The notes below the pieces were generated by a model. The model was not told where the DNA came from. It did no database searches and saw nothing but the letters and a program-made list of their open reading frames with translations. A stretch of DNA of 64,000 nt, taken from NCBI RefSeq assembly GCF_000009625.1, contig NC_002678.2, forward strand, positions 5,550,001-5,614,000, written 5' to 3'. This document shows positions 8,563 through 16,658 of this stretch, piece after piece; position 1 is the stretch's first letter; each line of letters opens with the position of its first letter. Origin of the DNA: Mesorhizobium japonicum MAFF 303099. Lineage in GTDB: Bacteria; Pseudomonadota; Alphaproteobacteria; Rhizobiales; Rhizobiaceae. A program made the translations under genes and the position numbers.

Positions 8563-9690
8563 CTATGCCTGAGTGAACGCTCGTTCTCGGCCGGCTGGGC
8601 TTGCATGGAAATCCCGGTACCATTCCACGAAACGTTGCACGCCGTCCTCGAGTGCCGTCGCCGGCGCGAAGCCGACAGCGCCGCGAAGATCGCTGACGTC
8701 GGCGCGGGTTTTCAGGACGTCGCCTGGAGGTAGAGGCACGTTGACGCGAACGGCGCGGCGGCCAAGGGCAGTCTCGATGATCGCGATCAGACGGTTGATT
8801 TCCTCGGGCCGGTCATTGCCGATATTGTAGATCCGATATGGCGCCGAGCTGGTGGCGGGGGCAGCCGCGCGGCTGTCCCAGTCCGGATCCGGACGAGGCG
8901 GCGCGGCGAGCACGCGAACCACCCCCTCTACGATGTCGTCGATATAGGTGAAATCTCGCCATACGCGACCGGCATTGGCAATCTCGATCGTCCGCCCCTC
9001 GGCGATGGCATGGGTGAACGTATAGACCGCCATGTCGGGCCTGCCCCAAGGACCATACACGGTGAAGAAGCGCAATCCGGTCACCGGCAAGCCGAACAGG
9101 TGGCTGTAGGAATGCGCCATGCATTCGTTTGCGCTTTTGGTCGCGGCATAGAAGCTGACCGGATGACTGGCGCCATGGTGCTCGGAAAACGGTATGCTTC
9201 GATTGGCGCCGTAGACGGAACTCGACGAGGCATAAACGAGATGGCTGACGCCGGCGTGCCGGCAGCCCTCCAGAACATTGAGAAACGCGACTATGTTCGA
9301 CTGCACATAGGCATGCGGATCGGCGAGCGAATAACGCACGCCCGCCTGGGCGGCGAGATGCACGAAGTGCGATGGCTGGAAGTCGGAAAACAGTGCTTTC
9401 ACCAGCGCCTGGTCCGCCAGGTCCATCTGCATGGGAGTGAACCCCGGTTCGGCACAGAGCTGCGCAAATCGTGCCTCCTTCAGCCCGACGTCGTAGTAGG
9501 GCGTAAAATTGTCGACGCCGATAACGGCAAGGCCGCGCCGCAAAAGCCGCGACGCGACATGAAACCCGATGAATCCGGCGGTACCTGTGACGACGATCGG
9601 CCCCGCGCGTGCAAGTTTCAACACAGCACCATCCGACCGCGCACGAGCGGTATCGGCCAGCTTGTGGAGCGTCGAATCTGTTTCGACCAC
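8563..9690 (-). CDS. NAD-dependent UDP-glucuronate 4-epimerase-like SDR enzyme (LpsL-like)
   Basis: 375 aa from a GTG at 9690 preceded by GGAG. The Rossmann glycine motif is GTAGFIGFHVA near residue 37, so there are about 30 extra N-terminal residues compared with usual LpsL-type proteins; a GTG at 9624 would shorten this. The catalytic pattern is ASSSSVYG followed by YAATK (Tyr-x-x-x-Lys), and the segment RFFTVYGPWGRPDMA is characteristic of UDP-glucuronate epimerases. The product would be UDP-galacturonate for the polysaccharide. It lies convergent to the acyltransferase gene. A uronic acid supply fits with the nearby asparagine-synthase-like amidotransferase. Confidence 0.85.
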   Translation of the reverse strand: MVETDSTLHKLADTARARSDGAVLKLARAGPIVVTGTAGFIGFHVASRLLRRGLAVIGVDNFTPYYDVGLKEARFAQLCAEPGFTPMQMDLADQALVKALFSDFQPSHFVHLAAQAGVRYSLADPHAYVQSNIVAFLNVLEGCRHAGVSHLVYASSSSVYGANRSIPFSEHHGASHPVSFYAATKSANECMAHSYSHLFGLPVTGLRFFTVYGPWGRPDMAVYTFTHAIAEGRTIEIANAGRVWRDFTYIDDIVEGVVRVLAAPPRPDPDWDSRAAAPATSSAPYRIYNIGNDRPEEINRLIAIIETALGRRAVRVNVPLPPGDVLKTRADVSDLRGAVGFAPATALEDGVQRFVEWYRDFHASPAGRERAFTQA

Positions 9691-9786
9691 GACAAGTCAC
9701 TCCAATTGCGAGATTCCGCGCTCAGCCGGGTTCGAAAGCGTGTCGAAGGGGTGGGGGATGGCACTGCGAGTTTTGCAATCTGCGCA

Positions 9787-9815
9787 ACCGCGGCCGCAGA
9801 ATGTGCGGCCGCGGT
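9787..9815 (-). terminator. Perfect 12-bp GC-rich inverted repeat between the LuxR and epimerase genes
   Basis: ACCGCGGCCGCA at 9787-9798 pairs perfectly with TGCGGCCGCGGT at 9804-9815 around a 5-nt loop. It is the strongest simple hairpin I noticed. No T-tract follows on either strand, so termination is plausible but not shown. Confidence 0.45.
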
Positions 9816-9844
9816 GCCATGGCACATACTTTAGTTTGAATCCG

Positions 9845-9864
9845 GGCGGGTGCTGGCGCCCGCC
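9845..9864 (-). terminator. Hairpin just after the LuxR-family stop codon
   Basis: GGCGGG at 9845-9850 pairs with CCCGCC at 9859-9864 around an 8-nt loop. On the minus strand it lies 12 nt beyond the stop of the LuxR gene and is followed by the longer hairpin at 9787-9815. Confidence 0.35.
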
Positions 9865-9876
9865 GAAATCGCTATT

Positions 9877-10554
9877 TCATGGCAGGACCGAAATGCGCCC
9901 CAGAAGCGCCACCAGTTCCGCCTGCCGCCTTGTTTCGGTCTTGGCGAACAGCGAGGCAAGCTGAGAGCGGATCGTCGTGCGGCTGAGATGCCAGCTGCGA
10001 GCGATCTCCAGGGGCGCATCGCCTTGCGCCAGGCGCAGCGCCAGCTGCGTTTCCGCGCTGGTCAAGCCGAACATCCTTTGCAAGGTTTGAGGATTGGCCG
10101 CCGATGTGTTCTCCCGGTCCAGCAACGCGACGATGCTCGTTCCGTCGGGTGTGACGACGCCCGTCTCATTCAGGATCACAGGCCTGTCGCCTCTGCTGCG
10201 GATCACCACCCATGAGAGCGATCCCGGCTGGAAATGGACCGGTACATTCGCGACCAGCCGCCTTAGTCCTGAGGACAGCTCGGCGGCCGTGTCGGCCGCT
10301 TCGCCCTGGCGCTCAAGCGTGTCCTGTGCAGCAGTATTCCATTCGACTACTTTCCTGTCGCGGTCCAGCACGAGGTAGCCGCAGCCGATGCGGTCAAGCA
10401 TGCCGGTTATGGATTCCAAACTGCGTCGCTGCGGCACGCCAGGTCTGGCGTCCGGTCGATCCGACAGGTTTATCGGACGTGCGTGACGAATATCCTTCAG
10501 TACAATGTATTGGCTGACCGCAACGGTATCGTTGCGCCTCTCGATCAGTGTCAT
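9877..10554 (-). CDS. LuxR-family transcriptional regulator with PAS-like sensory domain
   Basis: 225 aa from the ATG at 10554. The open frame extends 68 codons further upstream but with unlikely composition. A central region (GYLVLDRDRKVVEWNTAA) looks like a PAS fold. The C-terminus is a LuxR-type helix-turn-helix: LTSAETQLALRLAQGD then LSRTTIRSQLASLFAKT. There is no receiver domain, so a small molecule or redox signal may be sensed by the PAS domain. It is divergent from the HWE kinase gene across 288 bp. The leader contains a 12-nt element shared with the response regulator gene at 13412. It probably regulates the surrounding polysaccharide genes, but no target is demonstrated. Confidence 0.78.
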   Translation of the reverse strand: MTLIERRNDTVAVSQYIVLKDIRHARPINLSDRPDARPGVPQRRSLESITGMLDRIGCGYLVLDRDRKVVEWNTAAQDTLERQGEAADTAAELSSGLRRLVANVPVHFQPGSLSWVVIRSRGDRPVILNETGVVTPDGTSIVALLDRENTSAANPQTLQRMFGLTSAETQLALRLAQGDAPLEIARSWHLSRTTIRSQLASLFAKTETRRQAELVALLGRISVLP

Positions 10555-10559
10555 CGCTT

Positions 10560-10571
10560 CTACCCCAACCC
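10560..10571 (-). promoter_or_regulatory. GGGTTGGGGTAG leader element, copy 1
   Basis: On the minus strand this 12-mer ends 5 nt before the ATG of the PAS-LuxR gene. The identical 12-mer lies 4 nt before the ATG of the response regulator gene (13417-13428). It sits where a Shine-Dalgarno sequence should be but only loosely resembles one. I see nothing else distinctive in the rest of the gap 10572-10842. Confidence 0.4.
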
Positions 10572-10842
10572 TAGTTGCTGCCGACCCAAGTAAATTTTGC
10601 TGGTTTACTTTCCTTGAACTCTGCCTATCGACGAGGCATGCACTCCTTTTTCTTGAATTTCGACAAAACTGGAGAGATCTGCGGAAGGCTGTTCCGCAGC
10701 GTTCGTCGAATATGCCTTCCTGATGAGCCCTACCGATCGTGATTCTACTCGCCGGCAAAGGCGTGGCAATCCGGCAGTGGTATTAGGCTGCCCGGTCCAG
10801 GCCTAGTCTCGACGAACTAGATAGAAGGTTGTAGTCTGGCGC

Positions 10843-12585
10843 ATGGGTTCGTACCTGCGCTGGCTCAAATCGAACGTGTCAAGCACCCCGTTGGCTCATG
10901 TAGCTTCGCTATTGGTGCTTGCGGGATCGGTAATACTCGAAGCGATAAATACAATATATGTCGACCAGGGGGTGACGTTTATTGCGTTTATCCCCGTAAT
11001 TATCGTTATAGTGTATCTGGAAGGACGTTTAGTTGCCATCGCCGCGACGGTCCTCATGGCTGCCGCCGGCTTGTGGATGCGACGCGTCCTGAACGCCCAA
11101 CTCTCTGCTGAAGATTGGACGAGCGCCATCTTCCTTCTGGTCTCGGGTGGCCTGATCGCGTCCGTGTTCCACCGCCTGCGACAGGATTTGCGCGGGGCGC
11201 TCGAGGTTGCTGAGACCAGGCTCGCTGCCATCGATGCAGCCGAGAGCCGCTATCGTTGGGCCTTCGAGCGCGCCGCCTTGGGCTTTGCAAATGCCAATCG
11301 ACATGGCGAACTGTTGCAATCGAACAGACGTCTTTTTGAGATGACCGGCTACGGAGAAAAGGAACTTGCCCAGCTGAAGCTGGAAGGGCTCGTTCTTCCC
11401 GATGATCGAGATGCCGTGCGGGCTTTGTTGAAAGATCTGGATAATGGCGCCGCGTCGTCTGCTGCCGACATTCGCGTGTTGCGCAAGGACGGCAAGGCAT
11501 TCTGGGCCCGTATGGCCCTGTCCTCGTCGCGGCCTGACGAGGCATCAACCGAGAGCGTGTTCGTGGTGGTCGACGATATTTCCGAGCGACGAGCCGCACG
11601 CGAGGCTCTCCGGGCTCAGAAGGAATGGCTCGATCTCGCTCTGTCTGCCGGACGCCTGGGCACGTGGCGAATAGATATCAAGGAGGGGACCGTCGCGGGC
11701 TCCGGCAAGTTCTGGGACATTCTCGGCCTGCCCTCGAAGCCCGTCCGCCCCCTGGAAGAACTCTCGGCCGTGGTCCATCCGGCCGACTGGCCGAAATTGG
11801 CTGCCTCGGCAAAACCCTCGTCGGCGGTGAACTACGACGTCGAGATTCGTGTCAGGCGGACGGATGGGCACATACGCTGGGTTGCTCTGCGCGGGCGGCA
11901 GGAAGAACATGGCGATCGCGCAGTGCGCATCGGGGTGGCGGCCGATCTGACCGAACGTCGACAGACCACGCTTCTTCGCGCCGCGGTAAAGAAGCGCGAG
12001 CGCATCATGCTCGAAGACCGCCATCGGTTCAGCAATTTGTTTCCGGTGATCATGGCCCTGGTAAAAATGATCAATGTTCCCGAGAACGACGTTGCCAAAT
12101 ACAAGGAGATGCTGATCGATCGGATCAGGACACTGGAAGCGACGCATCTTATCCTGTCTCGTCACACCAGCCTGTCGGGGATGCTCCACGATCTCGTCGC
12201 TCAGGAGTTGCAGCCCTTCAAGGAGACACGGGACGTAACGATCAGTGGCCCCTCACTCACAGTGCCCAGCGGGGTCGCCGAGAGCTTTGCGATGATCCTT
12301 CACGAACTGACGACAAACTCCGTGAAACATGGCGCGTTGGGCGACTCTCAAGGCAAGGTCGAAGTTAAGTGGCAATTCGCGTCCGATGGCGCAGGGAACG
12401 ATCTCGTGTTCGATTGGGTGGAATCGGGACGGCGGAAGAACTCAAAGGTCGTGCGCCACGGGTTCGGGTCCATGATAATCGGCGTCGACGGCACGCCGCT
12501 TGTCGGGCATTCGCCGAAATTGGAAATATCGGAATATGGATTGCGATATTCGTTGCGGTTATCGCGGAAGGAAATTGAAAATTGA
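10843..12585 (+). CDS. PAS-domain HWE-family sensor histidine kinase
   Basis: 580 aa. The N-terminus has about three or four hydrophobic helices (to about residue 110), followed by two PAS domains (about 125-255 and 260-380). The kinase core matches the HWE family: phospho-acceptor His394 in EDRHRFSN, the N-box HELTTNSVKHGAL near 487, and a W-x-E (FDWVES) in the ATPase domain. HWE kinases are common in Rhizobiales and often phosphorylate stand-alone response regulators. The convergent REC-LuxR gene 150 bp downstream is the obvious partner candidate, and the divergent PAS-LuxR gene flanks the other side. The signal is unknown. Confidence 0.88.
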   Translation: MGSYLRWLKSNVSSTPLAHVASLLVLAGSVILEAINTIYVDQGVTFIAFIPVIIVIVYLEGRLVAIAATVLMAAAGLWMRRVLNAQLSAEDWTSAIFLLVSGGLIASVFHRLRQDLRGALEVAETRLAAIDAAESRYRWAFERAALGFANANRHGELLQSNRRLFEMTGYGEKELAQLKLEGLVLPDDRDAVRALLKDLDNGAASSAADIRVLRKDGKAFWARMALSSSRPDEASTESVFVVVDDISERRAAREALRAQKEWLDLALSAGRLGTWRIDIKEGTVAGSGKFWDILGLPSKPVRPLEELSAVVHPADWPKLAASAKPSSAVNYDVEIRVRRTDGHIRWVALRGRQEEHGDRAVRIGVAADLTERRQTTLLRAAVKKRERIMLEDRHRFSNLFPVIMALVKMINVPENDVAKYKEMLIDRIRTLEATHLILSRHTSLSGMLHDLVAQELQPFKETRDVTISGPSLTVPSGVAESFAMILHELTTNSVKHGALGDSQGKVEVKWQFASDGAGNDLVFDWVESGRRKNSKVVRHGFGSMIIGVDGTPLVGHSPKLEISEYGLRYSLRLSRKEIEN

Positions 12586-12734
12586 ATTGTAGAGCATGCT
12601 GCTCCGAAAGCGACCTCGGATTTGGGAGCTGACATGCATGAAACAAGGACCCAAAGCGCGCCGGTCTGGTGTGACGCGCTTAAGTTTATTCCATGCATGC
12701 CGGCCCGAGCGGCACCCGCTTCGGGTGGCGAACA

Positions 12735-13412
12735 TCAGCTCACATTTCTCGACAGCCAGGTTTGCAGCAAAACGGCTGCTTCAGTCCGGTTCCGCACCCC
12801 AAGCTCGCGCAGAATGGCGGCGGCATGGATTTTCGTTGTCGCTTCGGCAATATCCAGATTGCGGGCGATCTCCTTGTTCGAGTACCCTTCCGCCATCAGC
12901 TTGAGGACGTCTCTTTGCCTCGATGTCAGTCTGCCGAGATCGCTTGAGCCCACGCGCTGACGGATAGGATTTCTCGCCGAGGGCAGGGCGGCATACGATC
13001 TCTGGTCGGCAGACGTTCGAGACAAGAGTGCTGGCACATAGATCCGGCCCGCAAGGATCTCATTTACCGCCAGCACGACTTCTTCGTCTTTCTGCGATTT
13101 GACGATGTAGCCGTGAAGCCCGATCGAAAGAGCAGTCAGGATCTCCGAGCGAGAATCGTCCCCGGAAACGATAGCAAAGCGTGTGTCGGGATACGCAGCG
13201 AGAACGTCGCTGAGCACCTCCTGGTTAAACAGCCCAGGCATGTTCAGGTCGAGGATCGCAAGATCGATGGATGCCTGCTCCTCTAGAAGATTGACCACAG
13301 CATCGAAACACGCAGCCTCGAATATTTCGACGCTTGGAATTCCAGCCATAAGTGCCAGCCGAAGGCCGCGCCGATACAAGCCGTGATCGTCGGCGATGAC
13401 GATCCGATACAT
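12735..13412 (-). CDS. LuxR/NarL-family response regulator
   Basis: 225 aa from the ATG at 13412 (MYRIVIADDHG); an in-frame 34-codon upstream extension is not family-like. The receiver domain has the acidic pair Asp8/Asp9, phospho-acceptor Asp55 in LAILDLNMPG, and lysine in YIVKSQKD. The DNA-binding domain begins LTSRQRDVLKLMAEGYSN and continues KEIARNLDIAEATTKIHAAAI. It is transcribed toward the HWE kinase gene, so the two may be a two-component pair. The shared GGGTTGGGGTAG leader suggests common control with the PAS-LuxR gene at 9877-10554. Targets probably include the polysaccharide operon upstream of it, by position only. Confidence 0.87.
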   Translation of the reverse strand: MYRIVIADDHGLYRRGLRLALMAGIPSVEIFEAACFDAVVNLLEEQASIDLAILDLNMPGLFNQEVLSDVLAAYPDTRFAIVSGDDSRSEILTALSIGLHGYIVKSQKDEEVVLAVNEILAGRIYVPALLSRTSADQRSYAALPSARNPIRQRVGSSDLGRLTSRQRDVLKLMAEGYSNKEIARNLDIAEATTKIHAAAILRELGVRNRTEAAVLLQTWLSRNVS

Positions 13413-13416
13413 TGAA

Positions 13417-13428
13417 CTACCCCAACCC
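13417..13428 (-). promoter_or_regulatory. GGGTTGGGGTAG leader element, copy 2
   Basis: Identical 12-mer to that at 10560-10571, ending 4 nt before the response regulator start codon. The near-identical placement in two unrelated regulator genes argues for a functional translation or regulatory element. Confidence 0.4.
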
Positions 13429-13527
13429 GTTACTCGGTTCCCGACGAGGACACCCGCTGGAACCTCCCATTCCTCTATGATGGTAACCGCAGTGATCCCT
13501 GAAGTCGCGGCCAACCGCTGGTCATCA

Positions 13528-13540
13528 CATCACCGTGATG
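13528..13540. promoter_or_regulatory. Operator-like palindrome CATCAC-C-GTGATG
   Basis: A perfect 6+1+6 inverted repeat lies about 115 bp upstream of the response regulator start and about 490 bp upstream of the sugar operon. It is a possible binding site for one of the local LuxR-type proteins; chance occurrence cannot be excluded. Confidence 0.3.
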
Positions 13541-13842
13541 TTCGCAGCGTCCCAACCCACGCACATCACACATGGCTAATATAATACTAATTTGCGAAAA
13601 GCCGCCTTTATTTTTTTTAACGCCGGCGTTCCGTCCCTGCCTGCCGAGCGAAAGCCCGTCTCCAATATCCGGAACCGGCGTGCGGTACGGCGTTTTGAAG
13701 CCGGCACCTGCCTTCACCGAGGGTGCGAAGGCCGGTTCAGGCGCTTGGCGGATCGCTGCTTTTTGATCGCAAGACTCATTCGGCTTCATTGGTCTCATGG
13801 CCAGGTCCAGATGCTTGGGTCCGTCCTTGATCTCGCGGTTAT

Positions 13843-14007
13843 TTAATACCGGAAACGCTTTGGATCGGTACCATTCGAATGCACGACGACAGCCGCCCCG
13901 GCTGTCACATACCCTTCAACTATGATGTTCGGATTGCCGCCGAGGGTCGAGCCGGATTTGACGGGATGCCAGGTCTGAATGAACTCGAACACGAAATGCC
14001 CGGACAC
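13843..14007 (-). pseudogene. Short protein-like frame, possible remnant of a longer gene
   Basis: Reading the minus strand from a GTG at 14007 to TAA at 13843-13845 gives 54 codons with ordinary high-GC codon use and protein-like composition, including HFVFEFIQTWHPVKSGS and GGNPNIIVEGYVTAGAAVVV. No convincing ribosome site precedes it, and its upstream end abuts the start of the plus-strand nucleotidyltransferase gene, so it looks like the C-terminal remnant of a truncated gene. It could instead be a small intact ORF. I do not recognise the family. Confidence 0.35.
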
Positions 14008-14033
14008 AGTCAGTTGCAAATCAGGAGGATCGG

Positions 14034-14756
14034 ATGAAAGCGGTGATTCAATGTGGTGGGATGGGTACGCGCCTTCGGCCCTTCACGTCAGTCCTGCCGA
14101 AACCCTTGATGCCGATAGGAGCCAGGCCCGTTCTTGAGCTGCTTCTGAAGTGGCTGCGGCGCAACGGTATCGAAGAGGTCTATATCACGACCGGGTATCT
14201 CGGGCACCTGATCCGCAGCGTCTGCGGCGACGGATCGCAATGGAATCTGAAGATCAGATACACGCAGGAGATGGAGCCACTGGGCACCATCGGGCCTCTC
14301 TCTCTGATCAGGGATGAACTGAACGAAACATTTGTCGTGCTCAACGGTGATGTTCTTACCGACCTAAGCCTCAGCCGGTTCGTGGCCGCGCACCGGATGC
14401 ATAAGGACCCGGTTACGATCGCCACGGCCTGCCGCCTCATCAAGATGGACTTCGGCGTCATCGACGAGGTCAACAATGCCGTTCAGCTCTTTCGGGAAAA
14501 GCCGACGCTCTCCCATCTCGTCAGCATGGGGATTTACTGCATGAACCCGGATGTCCTGCGGTTCATTCCTTCAGGCATCCCGTTTGGGTTCGATGACCTG
14601 ATGCTGCAGATGATGCAGGGCGGCACGACCGTGCACGTGTACAAGCATGATGGTCTCTGGCTCGACATCGGTCGCGTCGATGACTTCCAGAACGCGCAGG
14701 CGATTGCCTGGGAAGAGCAGTCGACCTCGATCGAGGTCGCGGCCGCGGCCGCATGA
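14034..14756 (+). CDS. Sugar-phosphate nucleotidyltransferase
   Basis: 240 aa, preceded by AGGAGG 6 nt before the ATG. The N-terminus carries the pyrophosphorylase signature CGGMGTRLRPFTSVLPKPL, then a sugar-binding region (GTIGPLSLI) and the metal-binding Asp of VVLNGDVLTD. It would form an NDP-sugar from a hexose 1-phosphate and an NTP in the cytoplasm. It is shorter than typical RmlA or GalU and resembles the compact GDP-mannose or heptose-type enzymes; the sugar cannot be assigned. It is first in an operon with an aminotransferase, priming transferase and dehydratase, so it probably supplies a precursor for the same saccharide. Confidence 0.85.
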   Translation: MKAVIQCGGMGTRLRPFTSVLPKPLMPIGARPVLELLLKWLRRNGIEEVYITTGYLGHLIRSVCGDGSQWNLKIRYTQEMEPLGTIGPLSLIRDELNETFVVLNGDVLTDLSLSRFVAAHRMHKDPVTIATACRLIKMDFGVIDEVNNAVQLFREKPTLSHLVSMGIYCMNPDVLRFIPSGIPFGFDDLMLQMMQGGTTVHVYKHDGLWLDIGRVDDFQNAQAIAWEEQSTSIEVAAAAA

Positions 14757-14805
14757 AAATCCGGATGTAGAGGCCGAACCACAATAAGGATTTCAGGAGG
14801 TCAAG

Positions 14806-15942
14806 ATGCTCTTGGTGAGCGCCCCGATCCTAGGCGTGCCGGAGAAGGCAGCCCTGTCAAAGGTGATTGACAGCGGCTGGCTTACCATGGGGGAGCGGGT
14901 GCGCGCATTCGAGTTGGCCTTTGCCGACATGCATGGCGCGCAGGACTGCGTGGCGGTCGGTTCCTGCACCGCGGCGCTCCACCTCATCCTGCATGCGCTG
15001 GGAATAGGCCCTGGCGACGAAGTACTGGTCCCGTCGCTGACCTTCGTGGCGACCGCGAATGCGGTGCTCTATGTCGGGGCGACTCCGGTCTTTGTCGATA
15101 TCGAGTCGGTCGACGTGCCGTTAATGTCGCTCGCGGAAGCCGAAGCGCGGTGCACATCACGCACAAAGGCGGTCATCCTCGTTCACTTCGCGGGCTATCT
15201 CGCCAATCGGGAACAATGGCAGCGGTTCGCCCGGGTTCGAGGGCTCCACATCATCGAGGACGCTGCGCATGCGCCCGGCCTGAGGGAAGTGGGGACGTTC
15301 GGCACTGCGGCCGCCTTCAGCTTCTACGGCAACAAGAACATGACAACAGCGGAAGGGGGCGCCGTGATCGCCCGTGACTCCGATCTGCTCGACAAAATCC
15401 GCCAGGCCCGCGGGCATGGGATGACCAGCGGGACCCATCAGCGGCTGAACAGCCGTACCCCGCAATATGATGTCACCATGCTCGGGTTCAACTACCGCAT
15501 GGACGAGATGCGGGCGGCGATTGGGCTGGTCCAGCTGCAGAACCTGCAAGAGTGGAACGAGATCAGGCGTATCCTGGCCGTCCTGTACCGGCGCCTCATC
15601 GCCGAACATTGCCCGGCCGTGACCATTCCATTCAGCGAACCCAGGACGTCGGCTCACCACATCATGCCGGTCCTCCTGCCGCGCTACGCGAGGCGGCAGG
15701 CGGTTATCGACGAACTGCGGACGCAGGGGATACAGACCACGATTCATTATCCGCCGGTGCACCAGATGACGTTCTATCGCGAGCGTTACCCCGGCGTTGC
15801 CTTGCCGCGTACAGAGGACTTTGCTCAGCGAGAACTGACAATCCCATTGCACCCCCAGATCACTTCACCTGTCGCCGAAGCGGTTGTGGCTGCACTCGCA
15901 AGCGCACTCAACGGCGACGCCCAAACAGGAACTGCCGCATGA
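14806..15942 (+). CDS. DegT/DnrJ/EryC1/StrS-family PLP-dependent sugar aminotransferase
   Basis: 378 aa. The family hallmarks are present: SCTAALHLILHALGIGPGDEV (contiguous in the protein but described here by its parts: Ser-Cys-Thr-Ala-Ala and Gly-Asp-Glu-Val), IIEDAAHAPG, and the PLP-binding lysine in FYGNKNMTTAEGG. The C-terminal segment TTIHYPPVHQ is also typical. These enzymes transaminate a keto group of an NDP-4-keto-6-deoxy sugar using glutamate. The dehydratase at 16659 would make that keto sugar. The gene overlaps the next by ATGA, indicating translational coupling. Confidence 0.88.
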   Translation: MLLVSAPILGVPEKAALSKVIDSGWLTMGERVRAFELAFADMHGAQDCVAVGSCTAALHLILHALGIGPGDEVLVPSLTFVATANAVLYVGATPVFVDIESVDVPLMSLAEAEARCTSRTKAVILVHFAGYLANREQWQRFARVRGLHIIEDAAHAPGLREVGTFGTAAAFSFYGNKNMTTAEGGAVIARDSDLLDKIRQARGHGMTSGTHQRLNSRTPQYDVTMLGFNYRMDEMRAAIGLVQLQNLQEWNEIRRILAVLYRRLIAEHCPAVTIPFSEPRTSAHHIMPVLLPRYARRQAVIDELRTQGIQTTIHYPPVHQMTFYRERYPGVALPRTEDFAQRELTIPLHPQITSPVAEAVVAALASALNGDAQTGTAA

Positions 15943-16613
15943 ACGCGTTGGATATTTCCCTTCAGCGGCGCTTCGTCTCAAGCCCCGCTCACGGCTTGGC
16001 AAGACGCATGATCGATCTCGCGGTCGCGGGCGCCGCGACCCTCGTATTTGCACCGCTGATGCTTTTGATCGCCGGAGCGCTTCTGCTCGAAGGCGGTGGC
16101 TCGATCCTGTTCACACAGACCCGCATGGGCGTTGGTGGCCGACCCTTCCGCATGTACAAATTTCGCAAGTTCGGTGTGAACTGCGGTTCCCAAGGCCTCG
16201 CACTGACCGTCGTCGGCGACAGCCGCATGACGATGGTGGGCCGGTTCCTCGCGGCAACAAAGTTCGACGAACTGCCGCAGCTGTGGAACGTCCTAAAAGG
16301 CGAGATGGCGATTGTCGGGCCGCGACCCGAGAGCATGGCTTTCGCGGATTGTTTCCGGGGCGGCCTCGAGGCCGTCCTGCAATACAAGCCCGGCCTGCTG
16401 GGGCCAACCCAGGTTCTCTTCCGGCACGAGGCGCATTTCTTCCCCCGATCGGCCGATCCGATCCTGTTTTATCGGGAGGTTATGTTCCCCGCCAAAGCCA
16501 GGCTCGACCTCTCCTACTATCCGCAGCGCACCATCGTCTCCGACATCGTATGGATGGCGCGTGGCGTCCTGGCGGTTGTCGGCTGGGTTCCATCGCAGCC
16601 GATCGACGTATGA
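15939..16613 (+). CDS. Bacterial sugar transferase (polyprenyl-phosphate glycosyl-1-phosphate transferase, ExoY/WcaJ-like)
   Basis: 224 aa from the ATG at 15939, which overlaps the aminotransferase stop; a longer open frame starting at 15552 is antisense-like and rejected. There is one hydrophobic N-terminal segment (LAVAGAATLVFAPLMLLIAG). The core has MYKFRKF, the acidic pair in FDELPQLWNVLKGEMA and the signature VGPRPE. It transfers a sugar 1-phosphate from an NDP-sugar to undecaprenyl phosphate, starting repeat-unit assembly at the inner membrane. Between the amino-sugar genes it may use the 4-amino-6-deoxy sugar made by its neighbours, as bacillosamine-type initiators do. Confidence 0.9.
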   Translation: MNALDISLQRRFVSSPAHGLARRMIDLAVAGAATLVFAPLMLLIAGALLLEGGGSILFTQTRMGVGGRPFRMYKFRKFGVNCGSQGLALTVVGDSRMTMVGRFLAATKFDELPQLWNVLKGEMAIVGPRPESMAFADCFRGGLEAVLQYKPGLLGPTQVLFRHEAHFFPRSADPILFYREVMFPAKARLDLSYYPQRTIVSDIVWMARGVLAVVGWVPSQPIDV

Positions 16614-16658
16614 ATCCCAAAAGGAAAGCGATCCAGTAAACCAAGGGAATGCGCAGTC

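Larger units (their letters stand above)
13429..14033. other. 605-bp intergenic region between response regulator and sugar operon
   Basis: This gap separates divergent transcription units. It contains the palindrome at 13528-13540, an A/T-rich stretch near 13570-13620, a short protein-like minus-strand frame at 13843-14007, and an AGGAGG ribosome site at 14022-14027 for the nucleotidyltransferase gene. I see no other convincing gene. Confidence 0.6.
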
